From: Streptomyces solicavernae | GTDB lineage: Bacteria; Actinomycetota; Actinomycetes; Streptomycetales; Streptomycetaceae | Length of the DNA stretch: 64,000 nt | NCBI RefSeq assembly: GCF_029968095.1 | Contig: NZ_JASCIR010000017.1 | Coordinates: 1-64,000 of the forward strand | Direction: 5' to 3' | Part shown: piece by piece, positions 63,885 to 64,000 of the stretch | Layout of the letters: each line of letters opens with the position of its first letter | How positions within the stretch are numbered: position 1 is the first letter of the stretch | Program-made: the position numbers and the translations under genes | The notes under the pieces: model-generated | The model's database searches: none | Seen by the model: the letters and a program-made list of their open reading frames with translations, nothing else | Told to the model about the DNA's origin: nothing

Positions 63885-64000
63885 TCACGGGGCAGGCGGG
63901 CACCTCCACGGCGCCGCCCGCTCCAGCTGCCCGGCGAGGGCAAGGAGCACACCCTCGCCGCCGAGGGGCGCGGCGAACTGGACGCCCAGCGGCAGGCCTT
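63885..64000 (-). CDS. Amidase-family protein, C-terminal fragment cut by the window end
   Basis: The last 37 codons of a minus-strand gene. GLPLGVQFAAPLGGEGVLL is the C-terminal signature of amidase-signature hydrolases (usually GLPVGVQL.GP), followed by LAGQLERAAPW and the TGA stop at 63885-63887. The rest is outside the window. Confidence 0.7.
   Translation of the reverse strand, partial: GLPLGVQFAAPLGGEGVLLALAGQLERAAPWRCPPAP

Overview
The window is high-GC actinobacterial DNA, almost certainly Streptomyces. Supporting signs are the GC-rich third codon positions, a chaplin gene, a melC1-melC2 tyrosinase pair, mycothiol-linked formaldehyde oxidation, a SpoIIE/RsbW-type phosphatase-kinase and a 2-methylisoborneol locus with an encapsulin-like shell gene. 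No rRNA, tRNA, CRISPR array, transposase or prophage gene was seen.

Layout. (1) 1-7.5 kb: a TetR-SpoIIE phosphatase pair, an M20 amidohydrolase, LysR and GntR regulators. (2) 7.6-18.3 kb: a one-carbon module. Divergent from a mycothiol-dependent formaldehyde dehydrogenase and metallo-hydrolase, the operon glyA-soxB-soxD-soxA-soxG-sdaA-purU turns sarcosine into glycine plus a C1 unit, glycine into serine and serine into pyruvate, and recycles formyl-THF. Two copies of the palindrome TGATATATCA sit one in front of each arm. (3) 18.3-24.3 kb: small housekeeping genes, ending in a rhodanese gene divergent from a CstR-like persulfide sensor with a clear operator between them. (4) 24.3-28.7 kb: a symporter remnant, a dimethylglycine/N-methylproline demethylase-like flavoprotein and a PucR regulator. 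(5) 29-33 kb: family 2B encapsulin shell, 2-methylisoborneol synthase with a long Pro/Ser-rich N-terminus, and GPP C-methyltransferase. (6) 33-39.7 kb: AraC and an organomercurial-lyase-like protein, then a LacI-controlled sugar transporter and a secreted GH32 fructanase. (7) 39.7-46.7 kb: kdp potassium-pump operon whose sensor kinase gene has lost its ATP-binding domain, with no kdpE in the window, headed by a 27-codon membrane microprotein gene. (8) 47-48.6 kb: chaplin and tyrosinase genes converging on an 18-bp perfect hairpin. (9) 48.9-61.2 kb: an eight-gene, translationally coupled exopolysaccharide operon (two GT4 transferases, initiating sugar transferase, polymerase, flippase, deacetylase, chain-length-like protein, FemAB-like acyltransferase), a convergent secreted GH26 glycanase and a flavin monooxygenase. 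(10) 61.2-64 kb: a secreted sialidase and a GntR regulator that share an operator-like sequence, and the 3' end of an amidase gene.

A second layer of structure is the many short tandem repeats (7-24 bp units) at gene ends and in gaps, some containing the stop codon or ribosome binding site of the neighbouring gene. The most distinctive system is the encapsulin-terpene synthase operon; the most testable oddities are the beheaded kdp sensor, the microprotein in front of kdpF and the paired operators.
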